NCBI RefSeq assembly: GCF_003063355.1
Contig: NZ_NESH01000001.1
Span: 930,001-994,000 of the forward strand
Source: Limnohabitans sp. Bal53
Lineage (GTDB): Bacteria; Pseudomonadota; Gammaproteobacteria; Burkholderiales; Burkholderiaceae_C
Reading direction: 5' to 3'
DNA: 64,000 nt
Position 1 is the first letter of the stretch, and each line of letters starts with the position of its first letter. The translations under genes were made by a program, and so were the position numbers. A model generated the notes under the pieces. The model did no database searches, was not told the DNA's origin, and worked only from the letters and a program-made list of their open reading frames with translations. Shown here piece after piece: positions 43,837 to 53,275 of the stretch.

Positions 43837-44466
43837 ATGCAACTCCACAGCCAACGCGGCGGTACTTTTCTGGGCTTCATCATCGGCTTGGTGCTGGGAT
43901 TGGGCGTGGCCTTGGCCGTGGCCGTTTACGTGACCAAGGTGCCCACACCCTTCTCCAACAAAAACCAGCCCCGCACCAACGCACAAGACGTGCAGGAAAG
44001 CGAAAAAAACAAAGGCTGGAACCCCAACAGCGTGCTGCAACCCAAAGCACCGGCTGAGCCGCCTGTGGCGCCGGATGCCAGTGCGGCAGTGACCACGCCC
44101 CAGGCCACGGACAATGCAGTCACACCGCACCGCCCCGCTGTAACGGCCGACCCCTTGGGCGATTTGGCCAAGGCCAAATCGGGGCTGAGCACTTCCGCTT
44201 CGCCTGCGGCGCCCGCCGATGCCAACGACCCTTTTGACTATGTGGTGCAGGCCGGCGCTTACCGCACCAGCGCCGATGCCGACGCCCAAAAAGCCAAGCT
44301 GGCCTTATTAGGCCTGGACGCCAAGGTTTCTGAGCGCGATCAAGCCGGGCGAGTCGTATACCGCGTACGCTTGGGGCCTTTCAGCGACAAGAACGCTGCC
44401 GAACGCCTGCGCGCACAGCTCGAGAGCAACGGCATCGAGAACACCCTGGTTCGCATGCAACGCTGA
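43837..44466 (+). CDS. SPOR-domain membrane protein (FtsN-like)
   Basis: 209 residues. One N-terminal transmembrane helix (GTFLGFIIGLVLGLGVALAVAVYV), a disordered Ala/Pro-rich linker, and a C-terminal SPOR domain of about 75 residues (DYVVQAGAYRTSADADAQKAK through YRVRLGPFSDKNAAERLRAQL). SPOR domains bind denuded peptidoglycan at the septum. The layout is that of FtsN-like division proteins, and the argS-SPOR-dsbA order is common in Burkholderiales. It lies 11 bases after argS. Confidence 0.9.
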   Translation: MQLHSQRGGTFLGFIIGLVLGLGVALAVAVYVTKVPTPFSNKNQPRTNAQDVQESEKNKGWNPNSVLQPKAPAEPPVAPDASAAVTTPQATDNAVTPHRPAVTADPLGDLAKAKSGLSTSASPAAPADANDPFDYVVQAGAYRTSADADAQKAKLALLGLDAKVSERDQAGRVVYRVRLGPFSDKNAAERLRAQLESNGIENTLVRMQR

Positions 44467-44511
44467 CCACACCCTCCGCATCCTCCGGGGTGCACCGTCT
44501 AAGGAGCTTTC

Positions 44512-45153
44512 ATGAAACGACGCCTTTTCTCTACCGCCATGCTGTCTGCAACCGCCTTGCTGGGCGCTGCATCTTCTTGGGCACAACAAGCTTTCCGCTC
44601 GGGCAAGGACTACATCACCCTGGACCGCCCCGTGGCCACCGAAGCGGGCAACGGCAAGATCGAGGTGCTGGAGTTCTTCTGGTACAGCTGCCCCCACTGC
44701 AATCAATTTGAACCAGCGTTCGAGCAGTGGGCCAAAAATGCGGCCAAAGATGTGGTGATCCGCCGCGTCCCTGTGGCCTTCCGGGACGACTTCGTGCCGC
44801 AGCAGCGCCTGTACTTCACACTCGAAGCCATGAACTTGGTGGAGAAGATGCACAACCGCGTGTTCACCGCCATCCATGGCGAAAAACAAATGCTCAATAC
44901 CGACGCGGCTGTGCTGGCCTGGGCTGCAAAGCAAGGCATCGACAAAGCCAAATTTGAGCAAACCTACAAGTCCTTTGGCGTGGCGACCAAGGCCAAACGT
45001 GCCGTACAGCTGCAAAACGACTTCAAGATCGAAGGCGTGCCCTCGCTGGGCGTGGCAGGCCGTTACTACATTGACGGCACCCTCGCTGGCAGCATGCCTC
45101 GTGCCTTGCAAGTGGCAGATGCACTGATCACTCAGACCCGCCAGGGCCGCTGA
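44512..45153 (+). CDS. dsbA: Periplasmic thiol:disulfide interchange protein DsbA
   Basis: 213 residues with AAGGAG eight bases before the ATG and a signal peptide ending SSWAQQ. The thioredoxin fold with a helical insert has the redox motif CPHC in EFFWYSCPHCNQFEP near residue 64 and the cis-Pro loop GVPSLGVAGRYYIDG near 180. It oxidises cysteine pairs in exported proteins, such as the cysteine-containing periplasmic proteins encoded elsewhere in this window. A strong terminator follows at 45206-45236. Confidence 0.95.
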   Translation: MKRRLFSTAMLSATALLGAASSWAQQAFRSGKDYITLDRPVATEAGNGKIEVLEFFWYSCPHCNQFEPAFEQWAKNAAKDVVIRRVPVAFRDDFVPQQRLYFTLEAMNLVEKMHNRVFTAIHGEKQMLNTDAAVLAWAAKQGIDKAKFEQTYKSFGVATKAKRAVQLQNDFKIEGVPSLGVAGRYYIDGTLAGSMPRALQVADALITQTRQGR

Positions 45154-45205
45154 GCCACGGGGCATTGCGTACCCCGCAGGCCCCTGTTGCTTGAAGCATC
45201 CCTGA

Positions 45206-45236
45206 AGCCCGCCGCTGACCCGTGCGGGCTTTTTTG
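45206..45236 (+). terminator. Intrinsic terminator after dsbA
   Basis: An AGCCCGC...GCGGGCT stem with a loop of about ten bases is followed by a run of six T. It lies 53 bases after the dsbA stop and separates the argS-SPOR-dsbA group from lptA. Confidence 0.85.
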
Positions 45237-45320
45237 TGATCACCCTTTGCTTTTTTGCCGCGCTGCGGGCGCCAGGCGTGACGCTTGCACCTACAATGGA
45301 ACGGATTCACAGCAAGATTC

Positions 45321-45950
45321 ATGCCCCATAAAACCAAATCCTTCCTTCGCTTGACCCTTGGGTGCCTATTGGCCGTTTGCGCCAACTTGCTGGCCCTGCC
45401 CAGTCAGGCCGAAAAAGCAGACCGCGACCAGCCCATGCAAATCGAAGCCGACAGCATGCGCCACGACGAAGCGCGACAGCTGACCCAGTTCACCGGCAAG
45501 GTGCAAGCGACCAAAGGCACCCTGTTCTTGCGTGCTGCCCGCATGGAGGTTCAGCAAGACGCGCAAGGCCGTCAAGTGGCCCGGCTCTGGGCGGCCCCGT
45601 CCGATCGGGTTTTTTTCAGGCAAAAGCGTGAAGGCGTGAACGAATTCACCGAAGGCGAGGCCGAACAGGTCACGTACGACAACCAGACAGACATCATCAC
45701 ACTGAGCCAACGCGCCGAAGTGCGCATCTTGCGAGGCAACCAGGTGGCAGACCAACTGAACGGGCACACCATCGTGTTCAACAACACCAGCGAAGTCATG
45801 ACCGTGGACGGCCAGGCCACCAACGAATCGGGCCAACGCGTGCGCGCCATCCTCACGCCCCGCAACACGACGCCAGCGCCAGCAGCCAACTCAGCCAGCG
45901 CTCCCGCCTTGCGCACCAGCCCCGGCCTCAAGCCCAGCCAAAAGCCATGA
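45321..45950 (+). CDS. lptA: Lipopolysaccharide transport periplasmic protein LptA
   Basis: 209 residues from ATG 45321. A signal peptide (ending LPSQAEK) is followed by the OstA-type beta-jellyroll: [61 protein letters not shown], and [21 protein letters not shown]. It forms the periplasmic bridge for LPS. lptB overlaps its stop by four bases. lptC, often directly upstream, is not between dsbA and lptA here and must lie elsewhere if present. Confidence 0.95.
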   Translation: MPHKTKSFLRLTLGCLLAVCANLLALPSQAEKADRDQPMQIEADSMRHDEARQLTQFTGKVQATKGTLFLRAARMEVQQDAQGRQVARLWAAPSDRVFFRQKREGVNEFTEGEAEQVTYDNQTDIITLSQRAEVRILRGNQVADQLNGHTIVFNNTSEVMTVDGQATNESGQRVRAILTPRNTTPAPAANSASAPALRTSPGLKPSQKP

Positions 45951-46708
45951 GCACAGCCGCTGCCACCGACAGCCGCCTGCAAGCGCGGCACCTGAAAAAA
46001 GCCTACGGCAGCCGCAAGGTGGTGCTCGACGTGTCGGTGCAGGTGGACAAGGGTGAAGTTGTGGGCTTGCTCGGCCCCAACGGCGCGGGCAAAACCACCT
46101 CGTTTTACATGATCGTGGGCCTGGTGCGCGCCGATGGTGGGCAGATCCTGATCGACGGCGAAGACGTCACCCGCATGCCCATCCACAAGCGCTCGCGCAT
46201 GGGCTTGTCTTACCTGCCGCAAGAGGCGTCCATCTTTCGCAAGCTCTCGGTGGCCGACAACGTGCGCGCCATTTTGGAATTGCAGACCGACGCACAAGGC
46301 CGCGCCCTGAGCCGATCTGAAGTGGAAAAACGCCTGAGCGAACTGCTGGCCGATTTGCGGGTGGACCACCTGCGCGACTCACCTGCAGTGGCACTGTCGG
46401 GCGGTGAACGCCGCCGCGTCGAGATTGCCCGTGCCTTGGCCACCGACCCACGTTTCATTTTGCTGGACGAGCCCTTTGCCGGCATCGACCCCATCGCTGT
46501 GATCGAGATCCAGCGCATCATCGCCTTCCTCAAGCAGCGCGGCATCGGTGTGCTGATCACCGACCACAACGTGCGCGAGACGCTGGGCATTTGCGATCAC
46601 GCCTACATCATCAGCGAAGGCCGGGTTCTGGCCGAAGGCACGCCCGACGAGATCGTGGCCAACGCCGATGTGCGCCGGGTGTACCTGGGCGAACACTTCC
46701 GGATGTGA
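45947..46708 (+). CDS. lptB: LPS export ABC transporter ATPase LptB
   Basis: 253 residues, start overlapping the lptA stop (ATGA). Walker [11 protein letters not shown]-loop [10 protein letters not shown], signature [10 protein letters not shown], Walker [17 protein letters not shown] and switch His in [10 protein letters not shown] are intact. The [14 protein letters not shown] stretch is diagnostic for LptB. It powers extraction of LPS from the inner membrane with LptFG. rpoN follows after 37 bases, the order seen throughout proteobacteria. Confidence 0.97.
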   Translation: MSTAAATDSRLQARHLKKAYGSRKVVLDVSVQVDKGEVVGLLGPNGAGKTTSFYMIVGLVRADGGQILIDGEDVTRMPIHKRSRMGLSYLPQEASIFRKLSVADNVRAILELQTDAQGRALSRSEVEKRLSELLADLRVDHLRDSPAVALSGGERRRVEIARALATDPRFILLDEPFAGIDPIAVIEIQRIIAFLKQRGIGVLITDHNVRETLGICDHAYIISEGRVLAEGTPDEIVANADVRRVYLGEHFRM

Positions 46709-46745
46709 TGAACACCACCCACATCTTTGACATGAGAGCACAGCC

Positions 46746-48287
46746 ATGAAACCCGGTCTGTCACTGCGCATGTCCCAGCACCTGGCGCTCACGCCCCAGC
46801 TGCAACAATCGATTCGCCTGCTCCAGTTATCCACGCTGGAGTTGTCGCAAGAAGTCGACCAGATGCTGGACGACAACCCGTTTCTGGAACGCGCCGAAGA
46901 AGAAGCCGCAGCCGAAGCCTTTGGTTTAGACCAAACCGACACCCCTATGAGTTTGGGCGACCGGGTCAGCGAAAGCGCCAGCACGTCCAGCAGCAGCGAC
47001 GACAGCGCCAGCGAAACCCGCGACGAAGCCGTGACCGATGTGGCCGAAAGCTGGGATGGCGACGGCAGCGTGGACATGCGCCCCGATGACAGCGAATGGG
47101 GCGGCGATGCCACCCCACGCCAAAACAACGGCGAGGAGACCGCAGACGCCATCGACCTGGCCCGCAGCAGCGGGTCTCTGACCGACTTTTTGCACCGCCA
47201 GGCGCTGTCGCTGCGCTTGTCCGAAGTGGACCGCGCCGCACTTCGCTTTTTGATCGAGTCGCTCAATGACGATGGTTACCTGACCGACACCCTGCCCGAG
47301 CTGGCCGCGAGTCTCGCGGGCAGCGACGACTACGAGCAAATCGACGAGTTGGTGCACCGCTTCACCGTGGCGCTGGGTTTGCTGCAATCGCTTGAGCCCG
47401 TGGGCGTGGGCGCACGCGACTTGGCCGAGTGCCTGCGCATCCAGGTCAAAGCCTGGCTGCAGGATGACCCTCAAGATGAAGTGGCCCAAGCCGCGCTGGC
47501 CATTTGCACCCAGCCGCTGGAGATGTTGGCCAAACGCGACTACAAGCGTTTGGCGCTGGCCTGTGGACTGAGCGAAGCCTTGGTCAAGGCCGCCATCCCC
47601 TTCATCGCACGGCTCGAACCCAAACCCGGCCGCCCCTTTGTGCAGGCCGAGCAAAACATCATCATCCCCGACGTGCTGGTCATCAACACCAGCAAGTCGG
47701 CCACGCCCAAATTCCGCATCCAGCTCAACCCCGACGTGATGCCCAAGCTGCGCGTGCACGACATTTATGCCAACGCCATGCGCGGCGGCAAGGGCGACAA
47801 CCATGCGGGCCTGCAGCAGCGCCTGCAAGAAGCGCGCTGGTTCATCAAGAACATCCAGCAGCGCTTTGACACCATCTTGCGCGTGTCCACCGCCATCGTG
47901 GAGCGGCAGAAAAACTTCCTCACGCACGGCGAGCTGGCCATGCGCCCTCTGGTGCTGCGCGAGATCGCCGACGAGCTGGGCATGCACGAGTCCACCATCA
48001 GCCGCGTGACCACCGCCAAATACATGTCCACGCCGCAAGGCACCTTTGAGCTGAAGTACTTCTTTGGCTCGGGCCTGGGCACCGACAGCGGCAGCGCCGC
48101 GTCCAGCACAGCCGTGCGCGCCCTCATCAAACAATTTGTGGCTGCCGAAAAACCCGCCAAACCCCTGTCGGACAACCAAATTTCCGAGATGCTGAAAGAG
48201 CAAGGCATCGACTGCGCCCGCCGCACGGTAGCCAAGTACCGCGAAGCCCTGAAGATCGCGCCTGCGAACCTGCGCAAAACCCTTTGA
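46746..48287 (+). CDS. rpoN: RNA polymerase sigma54 factor
   Basis: 513 residues. Region I is Gln/Leu-rich (MSQHLALTPQLQQSIRLLQL), region II is acidic (about 60-130, with many D and S), and region III has the core-binding and DNA-contact parts. The RpoN box reads ARRTVAKYREAL near the C-terminus. It directs transcription from -24/-12 promoters and needs an AAA+ activator such as the one at 9921-12098. The seven sigma54-type sites found in the 5-25 kb region depend on this factor. It follows lptB as usual. Confidence 0.97.
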   Translation: MKPGLSLRMSQHLALTPQLQQSIRLLQLSTLELSQEVDQMLDDNPFLERAEEEAAAEAFGLDQTDTPMSLGDRVSESASTSSSSDDSASETRDEAVTDVAESWDGDGSVDMRPDDSEWGGDATPRQNNGEETADAIDLARSSGSLTDFLHRQALSLRLSEVDRAALRFLIESLNDDGYLTDTLPELAASLAGSDDYEQIDELVHRFTVALGLLQSLEPVGVGARDLAECLRIQVKAWLQDDPQDEVAQAALAICTQPLEMLAKRDYKRLALACGLSEALVKAAIPFIARLEPKPGRPFVQAEQNIIIPDVLVINTSKSATPKFRIQLNPDVMPKLRVHDIYANAMRGGKGDNHAGLQQRLQEARWFIKNIQQRFDTILRVSTAIVERQKNFLTHGELAMRPLVLREIADELGMHESTISRVTTAKYMSTPQGTFELKYFFGSGLGTDSGSAASSTAVRALIKQFVAAEKPAKPLSDNQISEMLKEQGIDCARRTVAKYREALKIAPANLRKTL

Positions 48288-48297
48288 GAGTATTTGA

Positions 48298-49617
48298 GTG
48301 AATTCACTGAACCTGTTCATGCCTTGCGCCGCTGGCGTTGAGGGCTTTTTGGCCGACGAGGTCCACGCCATCACGGGCCTGACAGGCCACGACCTGATGA
48401 CCGGACGCGGCGGTGTGATGGCCCGCGCCTCTTGGCGCGACGCCATGCGCATCAACCTGCACAGCCGCTTGACGCAGCGCGTGCTGGTGCAGCTGTCGGT
48501 CACCGACTACCGCAACGAAAACGACCTGTACAACGCCGCCAGCGAAGTCGCCTGGGAAATCTGGTTCACCCCCAAGCAGACTTTCAAGATCGACATCACC
48601 GCGCAGCACAGCCCGTTGACCAGTCTGAACTTTGCAGCGCTCAAAATCAAAGACGCGGTGGCCGACCGCTTTCGCGCCAAACGTGGCGAGCGCCCCAGCG
48701 TGGACACCAGCTGGCCCGATGTGCGCATCTACGCGCACCTGACGCCCGAAACGGCCACGCTCTACATCGACACCTCGGGCGAGCCACTGTTCAAGCGCGG
48801 CTGGCGCACCGACAAGGGCGACGCGCCCCTGAAGGAAACCCTGGCCGCGGCCATGATCGCGGCCAGTGGCTGGGACGCCACCGTGCCCCTGTACGACCCC
48901 TGCTGCGGCAGCGGCACCATCCCGATCGAAGCGGCGCAAATCGCCTGCGGCATCGCGCCCGGTTTGCAGCGCCGCTTTGGTTTCGAAAAACTGCTGCCCT
49001 TCCAGAACCACGTCTGGCAAGGCCTGATCGAAGAAGCCCGTGACCTCGAACACGAACCCACCGCGCCGGTTTTTGGCAGCGACGTGGCCTTCCGCATGGT
49101 CGACTTTGCCGAGCGCAATGCCGAACGCGCAGGCGTGTCGGGTGTGATCGAGTTCAGGGGCGGCGATGCGCTGCAACGCATGCCCCCCAGCGAGACCCCT
49201 GGCGTCATGCTGCTCAACCCGCCTTATGGCGAGCGCATTGCCGCAGCGGGTGTGGCCGGGCGTGGGCGTGACAACTTCCAGCCGGGGGCGCTGGCAAGCT
49301 CCCGAGCTGCCGCCCCAAGCCACCACCGCGAAACCGCCCAAACCGACGACGGCGGCGACTTCTTTGCCCAACTGGCCAGCCACTGGAAGAAAAATTACAG
49401 CGGCTGGAGCGCCTGGATGCTCACGCCCGATCTGAAGCTGCCCAGCAAAATGCGCCTCAAAGAATCGCGCCGTGTGCCCATGTGGAACGGCCCCATCGAA
49501 TGCCGCCTGTTCCGCTTTGACATGATCAAGGGCAGCTTAAAACGCGTGGCTGGTGACAGCACCAACACCCCAGCGGGCACGCCCGGCACCGACACATCGG
49601 GAACGTCTGCAGCATGA
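48298..49617 (+). CDS. THUMP-domain rRNA methyltransferase (RlmL-like)
   Basis: 439 residues from a GTG at 48298, ten bases after rpoN. The N-terminal THUMP region (LNLFMPCAAGVEGFLADEVH, then RYRNENDLYNAAS-like) is followed by a Rossmann methyltransferase with YDPCCGSGTIPIEAA near residue 200 and the catalytic NPPY in MLLNPPYGERI near 305. This is the stand-alone RlmL half, as in many beta-proteobacteria; E. coli RlmKL is a longer fusion. About 35 residues of low complexity follow NPPYGER (AGVAGRGRDNFQPGALASSR). It methylates 23S rRNA guanine. The PIN-domain gene overlaps its stop. Confidence 0.9.
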   Translation: MNSLNLFMPCAAGVEGFLADEVHAITGLTGHDLMTGRGGVMARASWRDAMRINLHSRLTQRVLVQLSVTDYRNENDLYNAASEVAWEIWFTPKQTFKIDITAQHSPLTSLNFAALKIKDAVADRFRAKRGERPSVDTSWPDVRIYAHLTPETATLYIDTSGEPLFKRGWRTDKGDAPLKETLAAAMIAASGWDATVPLYDPCCGSGTIPIEAAQIACGIAPGLQRRFGFEKLLPFQNHVWQGLIEEARDLEHEPTAPVFGSDVAFRMVDFAERNAERAGVSGVIEFRGGDALQRMPPSETPGVMLLNPPYGERIAAAGVAGRGRDNFQPGALASSRAAAPSHHRETAQTDDGGDFFAQLASHWKKNYSGWSAWMLTPDLKLPSKMRLKESRRVPMWNGPIECRLFRFDMIKGSLKRVAGDSTNTPAGTPGTDTSGTSAA

Positions 49618-50105
49618 GCCTGGACGAGGGCGCGCAGGGGCGCATGGAGTTGGGTACGGCCGTCAATGGAGGTACGGGCGCAGACTTGGCCCAAGCCCCC
49701 GTGCGTCGCGTGCTCGACACCAACATCGTGCTCGACCTGTGGGTGTTTGACGAACCCAAAGCCCAACCACTGCGCACCAGCGTGGAAAGCGGCAGCACGC
49801 AGTGGCTGGCCACCGCCGCCATGCGCGAAGAGCTGGCCCGCGTGCTGGCCTACCCACAAATCGCCAAACGCCTGACGTACCGCCAACTGCCCGCCAGCAC
49901 CGTACTGGGCCACTTTGACCACTGGGCCCAACTGCAACCCGACGCCCCCAAAGCCCCCTACGCCTGCAAAGACGCCGACGACCAAAAGTTCATCGACTTG
50001 GCCGTCCAGCATACCGCCGCCCTGCACAGCAAAGACGCGCAAGTGCTGTGCATGAAAAAGCGCTTGGAGCGCTGCGGCGTGGCGCTGAACCCGACCGTCT
50101 GCTGA
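49614..50105 (+). CDS. PIN-domain putative RNase/toxin (COG1569 type), no antitoxin seen
   Basis: 163 residues, ATGA overlap with the methyltransferase gene. The PIN nuclease acidic residues are visible: RVLDTNIVLDLW near residue 33, MREELARVLAYPQI near 70, and CKDADDQKFIDLAV near 120. The roughly 30-residue N-terminal extension is weakly conserved-looking. The family is annotated as the toxin of a toxin-antitoxin pair, but no small DNA-binding or AbrB-like gene flanks it. Translational coupling to an rRNA methyltransferase suggests a housekeeping RNA-processing role instead. REP-like sequence follows. Confidence 0.85.
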   Translation: MSLDEGAQGRMELGTAVNGGTGADLAQAPVRRVLDTNIVLDLWVFDEPKAQPLRTSVESGSTQWLATAAMREELARVLAYPQIAKRLTYRQLPASTVLGHFDHWAQLQPDAPKAPYACKDADDQKFIDLAVQHTAALHSKDAQVLCMKKRLERCGVALNPTVC

Positions 50106-50127
50106 CAACTAGCCAATCGGCTGTTCA

Positions 50128-50201
50128 GTGGGAGGCCGCCCCTGCGGCCGAATGCCCTTTGTGGCAGCGGCACACATTCGCGAGCAGGGGCTCGCTCCCA
50201 C
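50128..50201. repeat. REP-like palindrome after the PIN gene
   Basis: The outer arms GTGGGAG and CTCCCAC enclose two related GC-rich stems (GGCCGCCCCTGCGGCCGAATG, and ATTCGCGAGCAGGGGCTCGC inverted). The layout of two inverted REP units head to head resembles REP elements of pseudomonads and some beta-proteobacteria. Confidence 0.7.
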
Positions 50202-50284
50202 TTGTTAGACAAGCACTGTGTGGGCGGAGGCATGGCGGTCCAGCGCTCCTCCTTACAATCTCCGCATTGCAATAGGAACACCGC

Positions 50285-51061
50285 ATGAACACGACCGCTG
50301 GCTTGGAAGCCGAAGACTTTGACACCCTGGACAACATCCTGGACGACCTGCGCGAGCGCTTTGAAGAAACGCCGCAGTGGGAGTTTTGCGAGGGCTTCAT
50401 GGCGGCGCTGGTGTGCTGCCGGCGTGCCATTCCCGACAGCGAGTGGCTGCCCATGTTGTTGGGCATTGACCCGGACGAGGCCGAAGGTGGCAGCTTTGCC
50501 GACGACGCCCAGCGCCAGCAGTTCATGGCCTTGTGGCAGCGCCGTTTTGACGAAATCAAACTCGCACTCGACACCCCTGTTGAGGCGCTGGACGATGACA
50601 AGGCCTACGCCCCCGAAGTGATGGATGTGCGCGGCGCCATCGCATCATTGCCGCCAGAAGAGCGCGAAGAAATCGAAGACAGTGAGATCCCTTCGTTTGC
50701 GCAGGTTTGGGCGCTGGGCTTCATGTTTGCGGTGGAAAACTGGCCCGAAGAATGGGCCACACCCAAAGACAAAGACGCTGCCAAGTGGTACGACCTGTCC
50801 CTCGAAGCCATCGTGGCCTTGACCGAAGACGACGACGCGGTGCCCACCCTCTCGGCTTTGTCTGAAGACGGCCCGCCCAGTGTGAGCGAGGAGCGCTTGA
50901 ACGCCTACGGCGAAGCACTTTGGGCGGTGTATGACCTGCGCGAGATCTGGCGCAACATCGGCCCGCGTGTGGCCCAAGTTATCAAAGAAGCCACGCCCGG
51001 TCGCAACGATGCTTGCAGCTGCGGCAGCGGGAAAAAGTACAAGAAGTGCTGCGGAGCTTGA
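50285..51061 (+). CDS. YecA/UPF0149-family protein with SEC-C zinc motif
   Basis: 258 residues. An acidic alpha-helical UPF0149 domain (ETPQWEFCEGFMAALVCCRRAI near residue 30, WALGFMFAVENWPEEW near 140) is followed by a C-terminal SEC-C motif, GRNDACSCGSGKKYKKCCG, with the Cys-x-Cys...Cys-Cys zinc ligands. E. coli YecA and relatives bind SecA-like or ribosomal partners through SEC-C; the precise role here is unknown. The gene is flanked on both sides by unlike REP elements (50128-50201 and 51086-51199). Confidence 0.88.
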   Translation: MNTTAGLEAEDFDTLDNILDDLRERFEETPQWEFCEGFMAALVCCRRAIPDSEWLPMLLGIDPDEAEGGSFADDAQRQQFMALWQRRFDEIKLALDTPVEALDDDKAYAPEVMDVRGAIASLPPEEREEIEDSEIPSFAQVWALGFMFAVENWPEEWATPKDKDAAKWYDLSLEAIVALTEDDDAVPTLSALSEDGPPSVSEERLNAYGEALWAVYDLREIWRNIGPRVAQVIKEATPGRNDACSCGSGKKYKKCCGA

Positions 51062-51085
51062 AGTCGCCGCAGATCACCAGCCAAC

Positions 51086-51199
51086 GCGCACAGGGTGCGC
51101 TCCTACAAAAACCTGTCCTGTCCTTGTAGGAGCCCAACCCTTTGGGCGATCGGGCCGCCTGCTGCAGGTCGTGCTTCGCGCACGGGGTGCGCTCCTACA
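51086..51199. repeat. REP-like cluster with direct and inverted units
   Basis: The units at 51086-51107 and 51178-51199 are the same 22-mer apart from one base, starting GCGCAC and ending GTGCGCTCCTACA. Between them an inverted unit reads TGTAGGAGCCCAACCC followed by TTTGGGCG. Such GTAGGAGC/GCTCCTAC units are typical of REP elements. They lie between convergent genes and could also act as terminators. Confidence 0.72.
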
Positions 51200-51211
51200 C
51201 AGTCATCCACT

Positions 51212-52183
51212 TCAGACCATCCACTGGACCAGCGCATCGCTGGTGGCTTCGGGCAACTCTTCCGGGATGAAGTGGCCCGAGGTCATGACCTGACCTGCCA
51301 CTCGCCCCGCGCATTGCGCTTGCCACAGCTCAACCGGCTTGAACATGCGGTTGACCACCCCGCGATCACCCCAGAGCACCAAGGTGTCGCAGACGATTTG
51401 GTCGCCGCGCTCGCGGCCTTCGCGGTCGTGCTGCAAGTCAATGCCTGCGCTGGCACGGTAGTCCTCAGCCGCGCTGTGGATGGCGGCTGACCAGCCCTTG
51501 TCGTTCAGCGCAGGATTGCAAAAGGCGCGCTCGTATTCAGCCAAGGCCTCAGCCTCGATGTAGCCCAAGCCTTGACTGCCCCAGCCGCCCAGTTTGGCGT
51601 GCAAGTAGGCCTTCGGGTTGCCGCCAATCATGAACTCGGGCAGCGGTGCAGGCTGCGTCAGGTGGAACCAGTGGTAGTAGGCCTGCGCAAAGGCAAAGTA
51701 CGGGTCGGCCACAGGGCCGGTGACCTCAGGTGTTTTGCCCCACAGACCGCTGTACATGTCTAAGGTCGGCGCGATGTCGATGACACACAACTTCTTCACG
51801 CGCTGGGCATGGTCCAGCGCCAAACGGTGCGCCACGCGACCACCCCGGTCATGGCCGCACAGGAAAAAATCACCCACGCCCAAGGCGTCGAGCAAGCCCA
51901 CCACTTCTTGCGCCATAGCGCGTTTGCTGTAGTGCGCGTGCTGGGCATCGCCCACGGCGTGCGACGAATCGCCATAGCCCCTCAGATCGGGCATGACGAG
52001 GCGGTAGCGGTTCTTGAGACGCTGCGCCACGCGATGCCACATGACATGGGTTTGCGGAAAGCCGTGGAGCAGCACCATCACAGGCAGGTGCGCTTGCGCA
52101 GCCCAATCGGCCGATTGCCGAAAGCAGACTGGCAAGCCCGCCACTGTGAGCGTTTTCTGCTCGAAGCCTTCAAACCAGGCCAT
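51212..52183 (-). CDS. Fluoroacetate/haloacetate dehalogenase-like alpha/beta hydrolase
   Basis: 323 residues from ATG 52183, which overlaps the stop of the TctC-like gene by one base. The nucleophile elbow is GHDRGGR with Asp112 followed by Arg113 and Arg116, the carboxylate-binding arginines of fluoroacetate dehalogenase. H171-W172 in YYHWFHLTQPAPLPE matches the halide pocket, the Tyr in EYERAFCNPA is present, and the catalytic His is in SGHFIPEE. I recall the same arrangement in the Rhodopseudomonas and Moraxella (DehH1) enzymes. Compared with them, about 15 residues are inserted near 145-160. Halide removal is likely from the motif, but the operon context (ring cleavage genes) leaves another carboxylate substrate possible. 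Confidence 0.75.
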   Translation of the reverse strand: MAWFEGFEQKTLTVAGLPVCFRQSADWAAQAHLPVMVLLHGFPQTHVMWHRVAQRLKNRYRLVMPDLRGYGDSSHAVGDAQHAHYSKRAMAQEVVGLLDALGVGDFFLCGHDRGGRVAHRLALDHAQRVKKLCVIDIAPTLDMYSGLWGKTPEVTGPVADPYFAFAQAYYHWFHLTQPAPLPEFMIGGNPKAYLHAKLGGWGSQGLGYIEAEALAEYERAFCNPALNDKGWSAAIHSAAEDYRASAGIDLQHDREGRERGDQIVCDTLVLWGDRGVVNRMFKPVELWQAQCAGRVAGQVMTSGHFIPEELPEATSDALVQWMV

Positions 52184-53193
52184 CAGTCGACCTTGGCGCC
52201 CGAGGCTTTGACGACCTCGGCCCACTTCTTGTGCTCGCGGTCAATGTGCTCGACAAATTGCGCTGGCGTGTTGCCGCTGGGAATAGCGCCCAAAGTAGCC
52301 AGGCGTTCCTTCATGGCCGGGGTGGCGAGCGACTTGGCCACTTCTTGCTGGATACGGCTGACCACATCAGGCGGTGTGCCAGCGGGGGCCAACAGACCAA
52401 ACCAGCTGCTGGCCTCAAAGCCTTTGAGACCAGCAGCTTCTTCGACGGTGGGCAACTCAGGCATAGCCGCCGAGCGCTGGGAACTGGTCACGGCCAGGGC
52501 CTTGAGCTTGCCGCCTTTGATCAGGGGCATGGCAGAGGGCAGATTGTCAAACATCACGTCCATGGTGCCGCCCGACAAATCCAGCAGCGCAGGGGCCGAA
52601 CCCCGGTAAGGAATGTGCGCCATGAAAGTGCCGGTCTGCGACTTGAACAACTCGCCCGCCAAGTGGATGGAGGTGCCGTTGCCGCTCGATGCCATGTTCA
52701 GCTTGCCGGGGTTGGCTTTGGCGTATTGGATGAAGTCGTTGACGGTGTTGATTTTGTTGGCCGCGGCTTTTTCGGCGTTGACCACCATCACGTTAGGCAC
52801 GCCCGCCACGAGCGAGATGGGGGCAAAGTCTTTGAAGGGGTCGTAGGGGAGCTTGCTGTACAGCGCGCGGTTGATGCCGTGTGTGCCCACGGTGCCCATG
52901 AGCAGCGTGTAGCCGTCACCTGCCGACTTGGCCACTTGTTCGGCGCCCAGGTTGCCACCTGCACCGCCCTTGTTTTCGATGACGAATTGCTGACCAAACG
53001 CTTTGCTCAGGTCCGGTGCAATGGCGCGGGCCAAGATGTCGGTGGTGCCGCCGGGTGCAAAGGGCACCACGATTTTGACCGGCTTGTTGGGCCAGGCGGT
53101 TTGCGCCCATGCTGCAGTGGTGGTGGACAACACCACGGCCGCAACCATGCCCAGCACTGGGCGGCGTGTGAATGACTTCGAAAAATGAACCAT
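52183..53193 (-). CDS. TctC-family (BUG) periplasmic solute-binding protein
   Basis: 336 residues from ATG 53193 with GAGGAGA upstream. A signal peptide (ending AAWAQT) is followed by [69 protein letters not shown] and [17 protein letters not shown]. It is the extracytoplasmic receptor of tripartite-tricarboxylate-type uptake; TctAB permeases are not in the window, as is usual for these genes in Burkholderiales. It lies 82 bases after the CoA ligase and is coupled to the dehalogenase-like gene, so it probably binds the growth substrate of this operon. Confidence 0.92.
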   Translation of the reverse strand: MVHFSKSFTRRPVLGMVAAVVLSTTTAAWAQTAWPNKPVKIVVPFAPGGTTDILARAIAPDLSKAFGQQFVIENKGGAGGNLGAEQVAKSAGDGYTLLMGTVGTHGINRALYSKLPYDPFKDFAPISLVAGVPNVMVVNAEKAAANKINTVNDFIQYAKANPGKLNMASSGNGTSIHLAGELFKSQTGTFMAHIPYRGSAPALLDLSGGTMDVMFDNLPSAMPLIKGGKLKALAVTSSQRSAAMPELPTVEEAAGLKGFEASSWFGLLAPAGTPPDVVSRIQQEVAKSLATPAMKERLATLGAIPSGNTPAQFVEHIDREHKKWAEVVKASGAKVD

Positions 53194-53275
53194 GCTTGTC
53201 TCCTCGTAAAAGATGCAAACGATGATGCCACCAGCCTGCGCAATCACTGTCACGCAGGCGAAGAAAAGCCCATTT

